51,917 bases of DNA, taken from Comamonadaceae bacterium (GTDB lineage: Bacteria; Pseudomonadota; Gammaproteobacteria; Burkholderiales; Burkholderiaceae_C). Location of the stretch: positions 1 to 51,917 of the forward strand of contig CANGDZ010000017.1 of assembly GCA_947452785.1 (NCBI GenBank). Reading direction: 5' to 3'. Below, piece after piece: positions 9,766-17,664 of this stretch; position 1 is the first letter of the stretch, and every line of letters starts with the position of its first letter. A program made the position numbers and the translations under genes. The notes under the pieces were generated by a model that saw only the letters and a list, made by a program, of their open reading frames with translations, made no database searches and had not been told where the DNA came from.

Positions 9766-10093
9766 GGTAGTTCACCACTTCGGTGATGGTTATTTGGTCA
9801 ATGTTTTGCCAGTCAAGCCCGCCGTCTTCTTTGGTGTGTGGTGGCTGGCGGGTAGGGCGAAGAATCAGACGCAAGCCTTTGTCGAGTCTGCAAGAGAAAT
9901 ACCCGAGACGATCTCCGGTCAACTCCACCCACCGCCCCGGTAGGTTGCGCATGTCATCCATGCAACGGGCTGCTCGCAAGTCGTCGAGCCTGGTTTTTAA
10001 GTTTTTGGCAGCGGGTTGGCCCCATTTGCGCTGGCGTTCGGTTGCGGTTTCGCAAGCTTGCTTGAGCTTTGCATCCGCAAAAGATATTTCCAT
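9758..10093 (-). CDS. RelE/HigB-type toxin
   Basis: A 111-residue protein of the RelE/ParE superfamily, upstream of and overlapping the long HigA-type antitoxin: the usual hig order, toxin first. It shows the compact alpha-beta pattern of the family: N-terminal helices (LKQACETATERQRKWG), a central MRNLPGRWVELTGDRLGYFS, the strand GLRLILRPT and the C-terminal strand ITITEVVNYHD. Such toxins usually cut mRNA in the ribosome. A palindromic probable operator lies immediately before the ATG. Confidence 0.82.
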   Translation of the reverse strand: MEISFADAKLKQACETATERQRKWGQPAAKNLKTRLDDLRAARCMDDMRNLPGRWVELTGDRLGYFSCRLDKGLRLILRPTRQPPHTKEDGGLDWQNIDQITITEVVNYHD

Positions 10094-10094
10094 T

Positions 10095-10125
10095 TTTATT
10101 CACCCCTGAGGTGAATAGTATATTT
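10095..10125 (-). promoter_or_regulatory. Probable operator/promoter of the first toxin-antitoxin pair
   Basis: A perfect 7-bp inverted repeat, ATTCACC/GGTGAAT with a 5-base spacer (about 10098-10116), lies directly upstream of the toxin ATG. Read on the minus strand, a TATACT-like -10 sequence overlaps its outer edge. The position fits autorepression by the XRE-type antitoxin. Binding is inferred. Confidence 0.6.
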
Positions 10126-10218
10126 CTTTTTGAAATGACGCGAGAAGGGTTATCCCGGGCAAACCAGGGTTTTGCAAAGCCGCAGCCATTTGCTGTGCTG
10201 AATAATGGAAAATCTCGG

Positions 10219-10253
10219 TTTAATAAGGATCTGAATTTCAGATCCTTATTAAA
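10219..10253. repeat. 35-bp nearly perfect palindrome
   Basis: The arms 10219-10235 and 10237-10253 are exact reverse complements (17 bp each) around a single T; the core reads AAGGATCTGAA/TTCAGATCCTT. It lies between the 3' end of the ModA-like gene and the toxin-antitoxin promoter. There is no T-run after either arm, so it is not a classical terminator. It may be a protein-binding site, a cruciform-forming site, or the trace of a mobile element. Confidence 0.8.
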
Positions 10254-10313
10254 GCGCGACGACAAACAGGGCTTTGAGCGCCCAGATCAATTTGGCGCGA
10301 GAGGGGGGCGTTT

Positions 10314-11111
10314 TTATTTGCTGACAGGGTCCAAGCCCGTGTTGCGTACCAACTCAGCCACCGAGGGTGAAGTGAAGAAGCGCACCAGCTGTTTCGCGTT
10401 CTCTTGCTCAGTAGAACCTTGAACCAGACCGGCGGAGAAGAAGATGGTTTGCTGCACGGCGTCAGGCAAGGTGCCCACCAAGTCCAGTTCTTTGAAGTAG
10501 ATCAACTCGCTCACTTGCTGAAAGCCCAGTTCCGCATCGCCACGCGCCACCACCGCCCCCACGCGCTCACTCATGATTCTTTTGGCGGTCAATTTCATCT
10601 GTTCGGCAATGCCCAGTTTGGGGAACAACTCGGTCGACAAATAGGTGCCGCTGGCGCTGGCCGAGTAGGCCACGGACTTGGCGTTGAGCAGCGATTGCTT
10701 CAAGGCTTCGACCGTGCTGATGTCGGGCTTGGGCGTGCCTTTGCGCACGGCCACGCCGATTTGCGAGCGGGCCAGATCCACGCGGCTACCGGGCACCAGC
10801 TTGCCTTCTTTCATCAAGGCTTCGAGCCCACCATCTGACAGGATCACCAGGTCGAACTTTTCACCCCGGGCAAAGCGGCTGGGGATCGAGTCTGGCGCGT
10901 TGCCGATCGAGGCGCCAAAGGAGCTGATCACTTTGTGACCGCTGGCCGCTTCGTAAATGGGAACCAGCTTTTTGTACGCCTCGGTGAACGCACCGGAGGT
11001 GATGACGCGGATTTCGGCCGCATGAGCGGCGGTGTGTGCGGCCAGCGAAGCGCAGGCCAGCAGCACGCTGGCCAACAGGCCGCGGCGGGTGATCGAATTG
11101 AGAAGTTTCAT
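10314..11111 (-). CDS. ModA-like periplasmic substrate-binding protein
   Basis: A 265-residue exported receptor of the type-2 periplasmic binding fold, in the molybdate-binding-like (ModA/PBP2) group. A signal peptide (ITRRGLLASVLLACASLAAH, ending near AHAAE) opens the chain, then come IRVITSGAFTEAYKKLVPIY, FDLVILSDGGLEALMKEGKL and RVGAVVARGDAELGFQQVSE, all characteristic. No modB/modC transporter genes lie near. It follows the TctC-type receptor by 21 bases on the same strand and so probably belongs to the tcu unit. The ligand may be an organic acid and not molybdate; this is inference from context. Confidence 0.8.
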   Translation of the reverse strand: MKLLNSITRRGLLASVLLACASLAAHTAAHAAEIRVITSGAFTEAYKKLVPIYEAASGHKVISSFGASIGNAPDSIPSRFARGEKFDLVILSDGGLEALMKEGKLVPGSRVDLARSQIGVAVRKGTPKPDISTVEALKQSLLNAKSVAYSASASGTYLSTELFPKLGIAEQMKLTAKRIMSERVGAVVARGDAELGFQQVSELIYFKELDLVGTLPDAVQQTIFFSAGLVQGSTEQENAKQLVRFFTSPSVAELVRNTGLDPVSK

Positions 11112-11132
11112 GTGATGTTTCAGTTCTGGAAT

Positions 11133-12110
11133 TTATTCAGCCGTGATCTTGCGTTCGCGGATCACGCGACCCCAAGTGGTTGTTTCTTTGGCCATGTATT
11201 TGGCAAATTCATCGCGTGTGCTGGGCTGCGGTGTCAGGCCGTGGCTGTTGAGTTGCTCGATCACGTCGGGGCTCTTGAGTACCTTGACCAACTCCGTGTT
11301 CCAGCGGTCCAGCATCGGCGCAGGCACTTTGGACGAAGCGACAAAAGCGTACCAGTTGGTGGCACTGAAACCGGGATAGCCCGACTCGGCAATGGTGGGG
11401 ATTTTGGGCAGGGCTGTCAGGCGCATGGTGCCGGTGCTGGCCAAGGGAATCAGCTTGCCGCTTTCGATGTGCGGCAATGAGGTGGACAGGGTGGAGTAGT
11501 ACGCCGCCACACGGCCACCGATCAGGTCTTGCATGGCTGGTGCGCCGCCTTTGTAGGGGATGTGCACGGTGTCAATGCCCGCCATGTCATTAAGCAATTC
11601 ACCCGCCAGGTGCGAGGCCGAGCCGGGGCCGGTGGAGGCGAAGTCGAGCTTGCCGGGGTTCTTTTTGGCAAAGGCGATGAACTCGGCAAAGGTTTTGATG
11701 CCGGTTTGGTTGTTGACCACCAACACGTTCGGAAAGTTCACGCCCATGGTGATGGGGGCGAGGTCTTTCACAGGGTCATAGGGCAACTTCATCATGTGCG
11801 GTGCAATGGTCAGAGGGCCGACCGAGCCAAACAAGATCACGCTGCCGTCCGCCGGGCCTTGCGCCGCGAACTGGTGCGCGATATTGCCGCCCGCGCCGGG
11901 CTTGTTGTCGATCAACACCGTGGCGCCAATGTTCTCGCCCAGTTTCTTGGCAATGATGCGTGCGCCGGTGTCGGCCGCGCCGCCCGCTGCAAAGCCGACC
12001 ACCATGCTGATGGTTTTCTTGGGTGGAAAGGTCTGAGCCGAAGCGCACAAGCTCAGTACAGCCAGTGCTGCGCAAGCAAGAGTTTTAAGTGGGGCGCGTT
12101 TAAATGTCAT
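11133..12110 (-). CDS. TctC/Bug-type tricarboxylate receptor
   Basis: A periplasmic solute receptor of the tripartite tricarboxylate transporter family (Bug proteins), 325 residues from ATG 12110, which has a GGAG ribosome site directly upstream; an open frame continues to 12137 but would ignore that site. It has a signal peptide (LACAALAVLSLCASAQTFP), the family opening ISMVVGFAAGGAADTGAR and the motif VDNKPGAGGN-like VLIDNKPGAGGNIAHQFA. No tctAB membrane genes are in the window, so it must work with a transporter encoded elsewhere. It lies 19 bases after tcuB; the substrate is likely the acid handled by TcuA/TcuB. Confidence 0.88.
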   Translation of the reverse strand: MTFKRAPLKTLACAALAVLSLCASAQTFPPKKTISMVVGFAAGGAADTGARIIAKKLGENIGATVLIDNKPGAGGNIAHQFAAQGPADGSVILFGSVGPLTIAPHMMKLPYDPVKDLAPITMGVNFPNVLVVNNQTGIKTFAEFIAFAKKNPGKLDFASTGPGSASHLAGELLNDMAGIDTVHIPYKGGAPAMQDLIGGRVAAYYSTLSTSLPHIESGKLIPLASTGTMRLTALPKIPTIAESGYPGFSATNWYAFVASSKVPAPMLDRWNTELVKVLKSPDVIEQLNSHGLTPQPSTRDEFAKYMAKETTTWGRVIRERKITAE

Positions 12111-12129
12111 GGAAGTCTCCTCAAAGGGT

Positions 12130-13296
12130 TCAGTCACTGCCTAGCCCGATGGGGCTGGGTTGTCGTTTTTCCACGGCATGGCGCAGCAAAGATGCTGTCC
12201 TGAAAATGCCATGTGCGAATTTGTTGTAAGGCAAAGTGGCAAACAAAGCCATCACCGCGCCCAGGTGCACCGCCAGCCAAGTGGGCATGGAGCCGTGGCC
12301 TCGTGCCAGCCACAGGGCCAAGCCACTCAAACTGATCAAGAACAGCAAGGCAATGAAGCCCAGGTCCATGGGTTTTTGTGCGTCGTCGCCTTGCTCGGGG
12401 TGGCGCTGCAATTTCAGCTTGAACAGGCTCGCCGTGCCCAGCAGCAAACTCACGCCGCCGGTGACGCCCAGCAGCTTGGGCAGGCTGGGCAGGTCATAAG
12501 GCGCGGGCAGGTTGAACGCGTAGTGGTAGAGCGTGGCCACGCTGGTGGCGGCAAAGCACAACATGAAGCCGTAGAAGGTCAGATGGTGGGCGCGCTGGCG
12601 GGCCAGCGAGAAGGCGTCGTCCTCGTTGTTGCAGCCTTCACCGTGACCGCCGCCCAGGTATTTCAAGCGCAACACGTCGTGGGTGGCCTCTGTGGCCGCG
12701 GGCGCGCTCACAGGAGCGCCGCTGGTGGCGGGCGTGATGTCCTGCCAAAAGCGCCGCACCCCCAGCGCCAGCGCCAGCACGGCAAACAGGAACACCGGTG
12801 CAAACAGGCTCACCAGCAGGTTGTGCGGAAAGACGCTGTAAAAGTTGTCCAGGCTGGCGGTGCTTGCGCCCACGCGTTGCTGGGCCAGCCAGAGGAACAG
12901 CGCCAAGCCTGCGGCCAGCGCCAGGCTGAGGGTCAGGCCGTTGCGTTGGTAGAGTTTGCCCAGAGGGGCGGGCCAGGCGTAGTGCACATAAGTCTGACCG
13001 CGCACTTGCGCCATGACTTTGGGGATGTTGACGGCAAAGTCATGTGGCGGCGCGTACTGGCAGGCATGCAAGCAGGCGCCGCAGTTGTGACACAGATTGG
13101 CCAGAAAGTGGATGTCGGCTTGGGCGAACGACAAGCGCCGCGTCATGGCCGGAAAGACAGCGCAAAAACCCTCGCAATAGCGGCAGGCGTTGCAGATCTG
13201 CAGCTGGCGTGCGGTTTCGCTTTCAGCTGCGCTGGGCACCCATTCGCCGTTGGCCAGAGCTTTGGCGTCTTGGGTGAGTTGTTGCAGAGAGGTCAT
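12130..13296 (-). CDS. tcuB: Tricarballylate/citrate utilisation protein B
   Basis: TcuB, an iron-sulfur membrane protein that reoxidises the FADH2 of TcuA and passes electrons to the quinone pool. The 388 residues from ATG 13296 have two 4Fe-4S ligand sets (C35-x2-C38-x2-C41-x3-C45 and C69-x2-C72-x2-C75-x3-C79), then about six transmembrane helices with several histidines suitable for haem ([28 protein letters not shown]). The ATG overlaps the tcuA stop by 4 bases (ATGA), implying translational coupling. An open frame extends upstream through tcuA but only out of frame with it, so this start is preferred. Confidence 0.92.
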   Translation of the reverse strand: MTSLQQLTQDAKALANGEWVPSAAESETARQLQICNACRYCEGFCAVFPAMTRRLSFAQADIHFLANLCHNCGACLHACQYAPPHDFAVNIPKVMAQVRGQTYVHYAWPAPLGKLYQRNGLTLSLALAAGLALFLWLAQQRVGASTASLDNFYSVFPHNLLVSLFAPVFLFAVLALALGVRRFWQDITPATSGAPVSAPAATEATHDVLRLKYLGGGHGEGCNNEDDAFSLARQRAHHLTFYGFMLCFAATSVATLYHYAFNLPAPYDLPSLPKLLGVTGGVSLLLGTASLFKLKLQRHPEQGDDAQKPMDLGFIALLFLISLSGLALWLARGHGSMPTWLAVHLGAVMALFATLPYNKFAHGIFRTASLLRHAVEKRQPSPIGLGSD

Positions 13297-14699
13297 GCTG
13301 CAGCTCCCGTCTGCATCGCCCGCGCCGCGAGTGCCGCTTGCGTGCCGGCGATGCGGCCAAAGGCGGTGCCAATCGACATGCCCACGCCGGCGGTGTAGCC
13401 TTTGCCGAGCACGTTGCCCGCCATCATTTCGCCCGCCACAAACAGGTTGTCGCTGGGCACGCCGCCAAAGCGCACGGCAGCCGTTTCGTCGGTCTCCAGG
13501 CCCAGGTAGGTGAAGGTCACGCCGGGCCGCACGGCATAGGCATAAAACGGTGCGGTGTCGATGGTGCGGGCCCAATGCGTCTTGGCCGGGCTCACGCCTT
13601 CCGTGTGGCAGTCGTCGAGCACCGTGTGGTCGAAAGTGCCGATACGGCAAGCGTGGTTGTAGTTGTTCAGAGTTTGCATAAAGGTGTCCACGTCCAGCGA
13701 AAGCTTGCCCGCCAGTTCGGGCAGGCTGGCGGCTTGCACGCCCTCGAATACGGGCGGCATGAAGCGGCCAATGGCTTTGCTGTCGATGATGGAATAAGCG
13801 GTCTGGCCGGGTTGCTGGGCGACCAAGCGGCCCCAGATGGCGTAGCGCTTGGGCCAGAAGTCTTCGCCTTCGTCGTAAAAGCGGCGCGCCTCGGTGTTGA
13901 CCACCACGCCGAGCGACACGCAGTCGATGCGGGTGCAGATGCCGCCGTCGTACAGCGGCGCGCGCGCGTCAATCGCCACCATGTGGGCTTGCGTTGCGTC
14001 GCCGATCGGGTCCGCCCCTTGGGCCAGCATGTGCTTGAGCAGTACGCCCTGGTTGAAGCGGGTGCCTCGTATCAAAAAGTTGTCGGCCGGCCACTCGCCT
14101 TGCGCGTTCTGGCCCCAGGCCTCACGCAGCCATTCACGGTTGGACTCGAAGCCGCCGGCGGCCAGCACGCAGGTGGTGGCGGTGATGCGCTCCTCGCCCA
14201 TCCAGGCGGCCACAAAGCGGCCCTTGTCGATCTCCAGTCGGTCGACGGGGGCGTTGTAGCGGATTTTCACGCCCAGTTTTTCGGCGCTGCGGTAGAAGGC
14301 GTTGACCAGGGCTTTGCCCCCGCCCATGAAAAATGCGTTGGTGCGGGCCACATGCAGCGCGCCCGAGAGCGGCGGCTGAAAGTGCACGCCGTGGCTGCGC
14401 ATCCAGTCGCGGCAGGTGCTGGACTCACGGATGGTCAGGCGGGCCAGTTTCTCGTTGGTGATGCCGCCGGTGACCTTGAGCAGGTCTTGCCAGAATTCTT
14501 CTTCGGAGTAGGCGTCTACCAGCACGTCTTGCGGGGCGTCGTGCATGCAGCGCAGGTTGCGGGTGTGGCCCGAATTGCCGCCGCGCCACTCGCGCGGCGC
14601 CGCTTCTAGCAGCGTCACGCTGGCGCCGGCTTCTGCGGCCATCAGGGCCGCGCACAAGGCGGCGTTGCCCCCGCCGATGACCAGCACATCTGTCCCCAT
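13293..14699 (-). CDS. tcuA: FAD-dependent tricarballylate dehydrogenase
   Basis: TcuA, a flavoprotein of the fumarate-reductase/succinate-dehydrogenase family that oxidises tricarballylate to cis-aconitate in Salmonella. The 468 residues open with the dinucleotide-binding motif [20 protein letters not shown] and close with [20 protein letters not shown], where FAD is also bound. An AAGGA site lies before the ATG. The next gene is tcuB. Related flavoproteins act on other acids, so the exact substrate here is not certain; a TctC-type receptor in the same unit supports a tricarboxylate-like compound. Confidence 0.9.
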   Translation of the reverse strand: MGTDVLVIGGGNAALCAALMAAEAGASVTLLEAAPREWRGGNSGHTRNLRCMHDAPQDVLVDAYSEEEFWQDLLKVTGGITNEKLARLTIRESSTCRDWMRSHGVHFQPPLSGALHVARTNAFFMGGGKALVNAFYRSAEKLGVKIRYNAPVDRLEIDKGRFVAAWMGEERITATTCVLAAGGFESNREWLREAWGQNAQGEWPADNFLIRGTRFNQGVLLKHMLAQGADPIGDATQAHMVAIDARAPLYDGGICTRIDCVSLGVVVNTEARRFYDEGEDFWPKRYAIWGRLVAQQPGQTAYSIIDSKAIGRFMPPVFEGVQAASLPELAGKLSLDVDTFMQTLNNYNHACRIGTFDHTVLDDCHTEGVSPAKTHWARTIDTAPFYAYAVRPGVTFTYLGLETDETAAVRFGGVPSDNLFVAGEMMAGNVLGKGYTAGVGMSIGTAFGRIAGTQAALAARAMQTGAAA

Positions 14700-14734
14700 G
14701 TCACATCCTTGTTGTCAATTCAGAGCGCAGTGTC

Positions 14735-14762
14735 GTTGAAATCACAAAATTTGTGAAATGAA
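14735..14762 (-). promoter_or_regulatory. Candidate LysR-type operator before tcuA
   Basis: The 15-base perfect palindrome TCACAAAATTTGTGA (14742-14756), rich in AT at its core, sits 43 bases upstream of the tcuA start in the 109-base gap between lysR and tcuA. LysR-type regulators bind dyads of this size, commonly with a T-N11-A core. It is the obvious candidate site for the regulator encoded next door. Confidence 0.55.
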
Positions 14763-14808
14763 ATATTGGGTTTGTTTGTTGCGATTGACGCATCAATGGC
14801 TTGTGGCT

Positions 14809-15714
14809 TTAACGGCTGACGCGGCGTTTACCAAAGTGGTTGGCCGTCAGCTGGTAAAAACCTTCGGCGGCGGCCGACAGGCTGGCCTGCTTGCGGCGCA
14901 GCAGAGTCACGCGCCGTTTGACGACGGGGCCCGTCAGCGGGATTTTCACCACGTTGGGTCGGTCGCCGTTTTCAAAGGTGGACGAGGGCAGGACCGCGCA
15001 GCCCACCCCGGCGGCCACCAAATTGATCGCGGTGGCATGGTGTTGCACTTCGTAGTGGCCACTGAGCCGGATGCCTCGCTGGCCCAATTGGTAGTCCAAA
15101 AACATGCGTGTGGCCATGAAGCTGCTGACCACAATCAACTCCACGCCTTGCAGATCGATCCAACTGGCCGTGCGCTTGTGCTGCAGAGGGTGCGGTGTGG
15201 GGCACAAAAGGGTCAGCGGATCTTCAAACAGCGCCATCTCTTGCAGCTCGGCATGGGGCTCACCGTTGATGGCGATGCCCAACTCGGCTTGCCCGTCAAG
15301 CACGGCGGCGCGAACGTCATGTGACGAGGCATCGAGCAGCCGCAAGGTATTGCCCGGGCATTGCAGGGTGAAGGCACGAATCAGTTGCGGCAGCACATGC
15401 GTGGTGAGCGAGGGCACACAGGCCAGCGTGAAGTGCCCCCCGCCTGCCAGAGTCTTGTCGCGCACGCGCTGCAGTGTACGGGTCGCGTCCAACACTAGGT
15501 TTCGTGCTTGCGGCAAAAAATCGCGTCCTGTGGCGGTGAGTTCGACCTTGCGGGTGGTGCGATCGAGCAGCCGGGTGTCTAGCAGACTCTCCAGCTTTTG
15601 GATGCGCCGGGTCAGCGCCGTTTGCGTCAGATGCAGTTGCTGCGCGGCTTTGACAAAGCTGCTGAACTCGGCCACGCAAACAAAGGCCTGGAGGCCATCG
15701 AAGTCGATTTTCAA
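14809..15714 (-). CDS. LysR-family transcriptional regulator, probable tcu regulator
   Basis: A 301-residue LysR-type regulator. Residues about 5-63 are the winged helix-turn-helix (LQAFVCVAEFSSFVKAAQQL, TQTALTRRIQKLE, LDTRLLDRTTRKVELTATG). The rest is a periplasmic-binding-like effector domain starting at FTLACVPSLTTHVLP. It is upstream of tcuA on the same strand, with a palindromic site in between, so it probably senses the tricarboxylate and controls tcuAB and the receptors. It lies only 19 bases after mnmA and may be partly read from that promoter. Confidence 0.9.
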   Translation of the reverse strand: MKIDFDGLQAFVCVAEFSSFVKAAQQLHLTQTALTRRIQKLESLLDTRLLDRTTRKVELTATGRDFLPQARNLVLDATRTLQRVRDKTLAGGGHFTLACVPSLTTHVLPQLIRAFTLQCPGNTLRLLDASSHDVRAAVLDGQAELGIAINGEPHAELQEMALFEDPLTLLCPTPHPLQHKRTASWIDLQGVELIVVSSFMATRMFLDYQLGQRGIRLSGHYEVQHHATAINLVAAGVGCAVLPSSTFENGDRPNVVKIPLTGPVVKRRVTLLRRKQASLSAAAEGFYQLTANHFGKRRVSR

Positions 15715-15733
15715 GCAGCGCTCCTGCGCGCTG

Positions 15734-16852
15734 TCATGGCGCGGCGCTGGCGGAGGAAATCACGCCGCCGCCCAGGCACACCTCGCCGTCGTACAGCACG
15801 GCGCTTTGCCCGGGTGTCACCGCCCACTGGGCCTCGGCGAAGTCCAAAGCGAAGGCGCTGTCGCTGGGCGCGCTCAAAGTGCACGCGGCATCGCTTTGGC
15901 GGTAACGGGTTTTGGCCGCGTAAACACCCGGCTCTGGCGCCACGCCTGCGCACCAGCTGGCATCGCCCGCCTGCAATTGCGGCGACAGCAACCAAGGGTG
16001 GTCGTGCCCTTGCACCACCCACAAGATGTTGTTCACCATGTCTTTGCGCGCCACAAACCAAGGCGTGTGTTCACCGCCTCCTCGTTGTGCACCCTTGGTT
16101 TTGATGCCACCAATGCCCAAGCCCTGCCGTTGCCCCAGGGTGTAAAAACTCAGGCCCTCATGCCGACCGATGGTGCGGCCGGTGGGGTCTTTGATCGGGC
16201 CCGGTTCTTTGGCGATGTAGCGGTTCAAGAACTCTCTGAAAGGCCGTTCGCCAATAAAGCAAATGCCGGTCGAGTCTTTTTTCTTGGCGTTAGGCAGGCC
16301 GATTTCTTGCGCGATGCGGCGCACCTCGGTTTTGTGCAACTCGCCAATCGGGAACAGTGTTTTGGACAGTTGCGCCTGATTCAAGCGGTGCAAGAAGTAG
16401 CTTTGGTCTTTGCTCTCGTCCAGACCTTTGAGCAGCTCATGCCGAGCCGTCGCCGCATTCAGGCGCACGCGGGCGTAGTGGCCAGTGGCGATTTTTTCCG
16501 CGCCCAAGCGCATGGCGTGGTCAAGGAAGGATTTGAACTTGATCTCGGCGTTGCACAAGATGTCGGGGTTGGGCGTGCGCCCGGCTTGGTACTCGCGCAC
16601 GAACTCGGCAAACACCCGGTCTTTGTAGTCAGAGGCAAAGTTGACGTGCTCGATCTCAATGCCCAGCACATCGGCCACGGCGGCGGCGTCCACGAAGTCG
16701 ATGTTCGACGAGCAGTATTCGCTGTCGTCATCGTCTTCCCAGTTTTTCATGAAGATGCCCACCACCTCATGGCCCTGCTGTTTCAGCAGGTGGGCGGTCA
16801 CGGCAGAGTCCACGCCGCCGGAAAGTCCGACGACGACACGTTGTAGGGTCAT
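15734..16852 (-). CDS. mnmA: tRNA-specific 2-thiouridylase
   Basis: MnmA makes the 2-thio group of 5-methylaminomethyl-2-thiouridine at the wobble position of tRNAs for Lys, Glu and Gln. The 372 residues from ATG 16852 begin with the PP-loop [18 protein letters not shown]. The catalytic cysteines are visible in [12 protein letters not shown] and [12 protein letters not shown]. An open frame extends upstream to 16915 but the extra residues do not resemble MnmA. The gene is divergent from the lytic transglycosylase gene across 71 bases. Confidence 0.96.
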   Translation of the reverse strand: MTLQRVVVGLSGGVDSAVTAHLLKQQGHEVVGIFMKNWEDDDDSEYCSSNIDFVDAAAVADVLGIEIEHVNFASDYKDRVFAEFVREYQAGRTPNPDILCNAEIKFKSFLDHAMRLGAEKIATGHYARVRLNAATARHELLKGLDESKDQSYFLHRLNQAQLSKTLFPIGELHKTEVRRIAQEIGLPNAKKKDSTGICFIGERPFREFLNRYIAKEPGPIKDPTGRTIGRHEGLSFYTLGQRQGLGIGGIKTKGAQRGGGEHTPWFVARKDMVNNILWVVQGHDHPWLLSPQLQAGDASWCAGVAPEPGVYAAKTRYRQSDAACTLSAPSDSAFALDFAEAQWAVTPGQSAVLYDGEVCLGGGVISSASAAP

Positions 16853-16923
16853 GGGCCTATTATCCCTAACCCCAGCGGATCGATCGTGAAAGCAGGGCCA
16901 GCGCTTAAAATCCACGTAAGCCT

Positions 16924-17655
16924 ATGTCTCAACTCACCCAATTTCGCAACCGCCTGCAGACCTTGCTCACTGACATGGGCCATGGTGTGTTGACCGTGAC
17001 CCACAGTGGCCTGGCCATGGTGGGCTTGTTGGTGACCGTGGTGGTGCTGGTGTTGTCGTTGCGGCCCGACTATCTGGCCGAGGGCGAGGCCTATGTGTAC
17101 AACTGGTTGCGCGAGCGCCATGTGAGTCTGTGGTGGTTACCCGAAAATGTCGTGGAACGCGTCACCGCCACCGATCTGAAATCCTTGCCCCGTTCGCAAG
17201 CTTTGGTGGCGCAGTGGCTGGCGCAAAAATACCATGTCGCCCCTGAGCCCTTGGCCGCTTTGGTGGCAGAGGCGCATGTCCTGTCGCGATCGTCCAAATT
17301 GCCGGCGCATTTGATCTTGGCTGTGATGGCGATCGAGTCCAACTTTCATCCCTACATTCAAAGCAAAGTGGGAGCGCAGGGGTTGATGCAGGTGATGCCC
17401 AAAGTGCATGCCCAGCGCTATGAAGAATTTGGCGGCAAATTGGCGGCGTTCGATCCGATCACCAATTTGCGCGTGGGCGTGAGTGTGCTGGTCGACTCCA
17501 TCAAACTCAAAGGCGGCAATGTAGACGATGGCTTGCGCTTTTATTTGGGCGGCGACCTCACGGCGAACGGTGGTGAGAGCTATGTCGCAAAAGTCCGAGC
17601 CGAGCAGGCGCACATGGACGCGGTGGCCGCAGGCCAGCAAGTTCCCATTCAGTAA
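16924..17655 (+). CDS. Membrane-anchored lytic transglycosylase
   Basis: A 243-residue SLT-type lytic transglycosylase, which cleaves the peptidoglycan MurNAc-GlcNAc bond with formation of 1,6-anhydro-MurNAc. One N-terminal membrane helix (about 28-46, LAMVGLLVTVVVLVL) puts the enzyme in the periplasm. The catalytic domain has AVMAIESNFHP with Glu138 as the probable acid/base, then the signature SKVGAQGLMQVMP and a late YVAKV. A TAAAAT box about 12 bases before the ATG suggests a very short leader. The stop is 9 bases before the MBOAT gene, so it heads a four-gene unit with envelope O-acetylation genes. Confidence 0.92.
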   Translation: MSQLTQFRNRLQTLLTDMGHGVLTVTHSGLAMVGLLVTVVVLVLSLRPDYLAEGEAYVYNWLRERHVSLWWLPENVVERVTATDLKSLPRSQALVAQWLAQKYHVAPEPLAALVAEAHVLSRSSKLPAHLILAVMAIESNFHPYIQSKVGAQGLMQVMPKVHAQRYEEFGGKLAAFDPITNLRVGVSVLVDSIKLKGGNVDDGLRFYLGGDLTANGGESYVAKVRAEQAHMDAVAAGQQVPIQ

Positions 17656-17664
17656 AAGGCCTGC

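Noticed and set aside
15104..16846. A 580-codon open frame on the plus strand
   Set aside because: It is the antisense of lysR and mnmA; both of those have clear catalytic or DNA-binding motifs.
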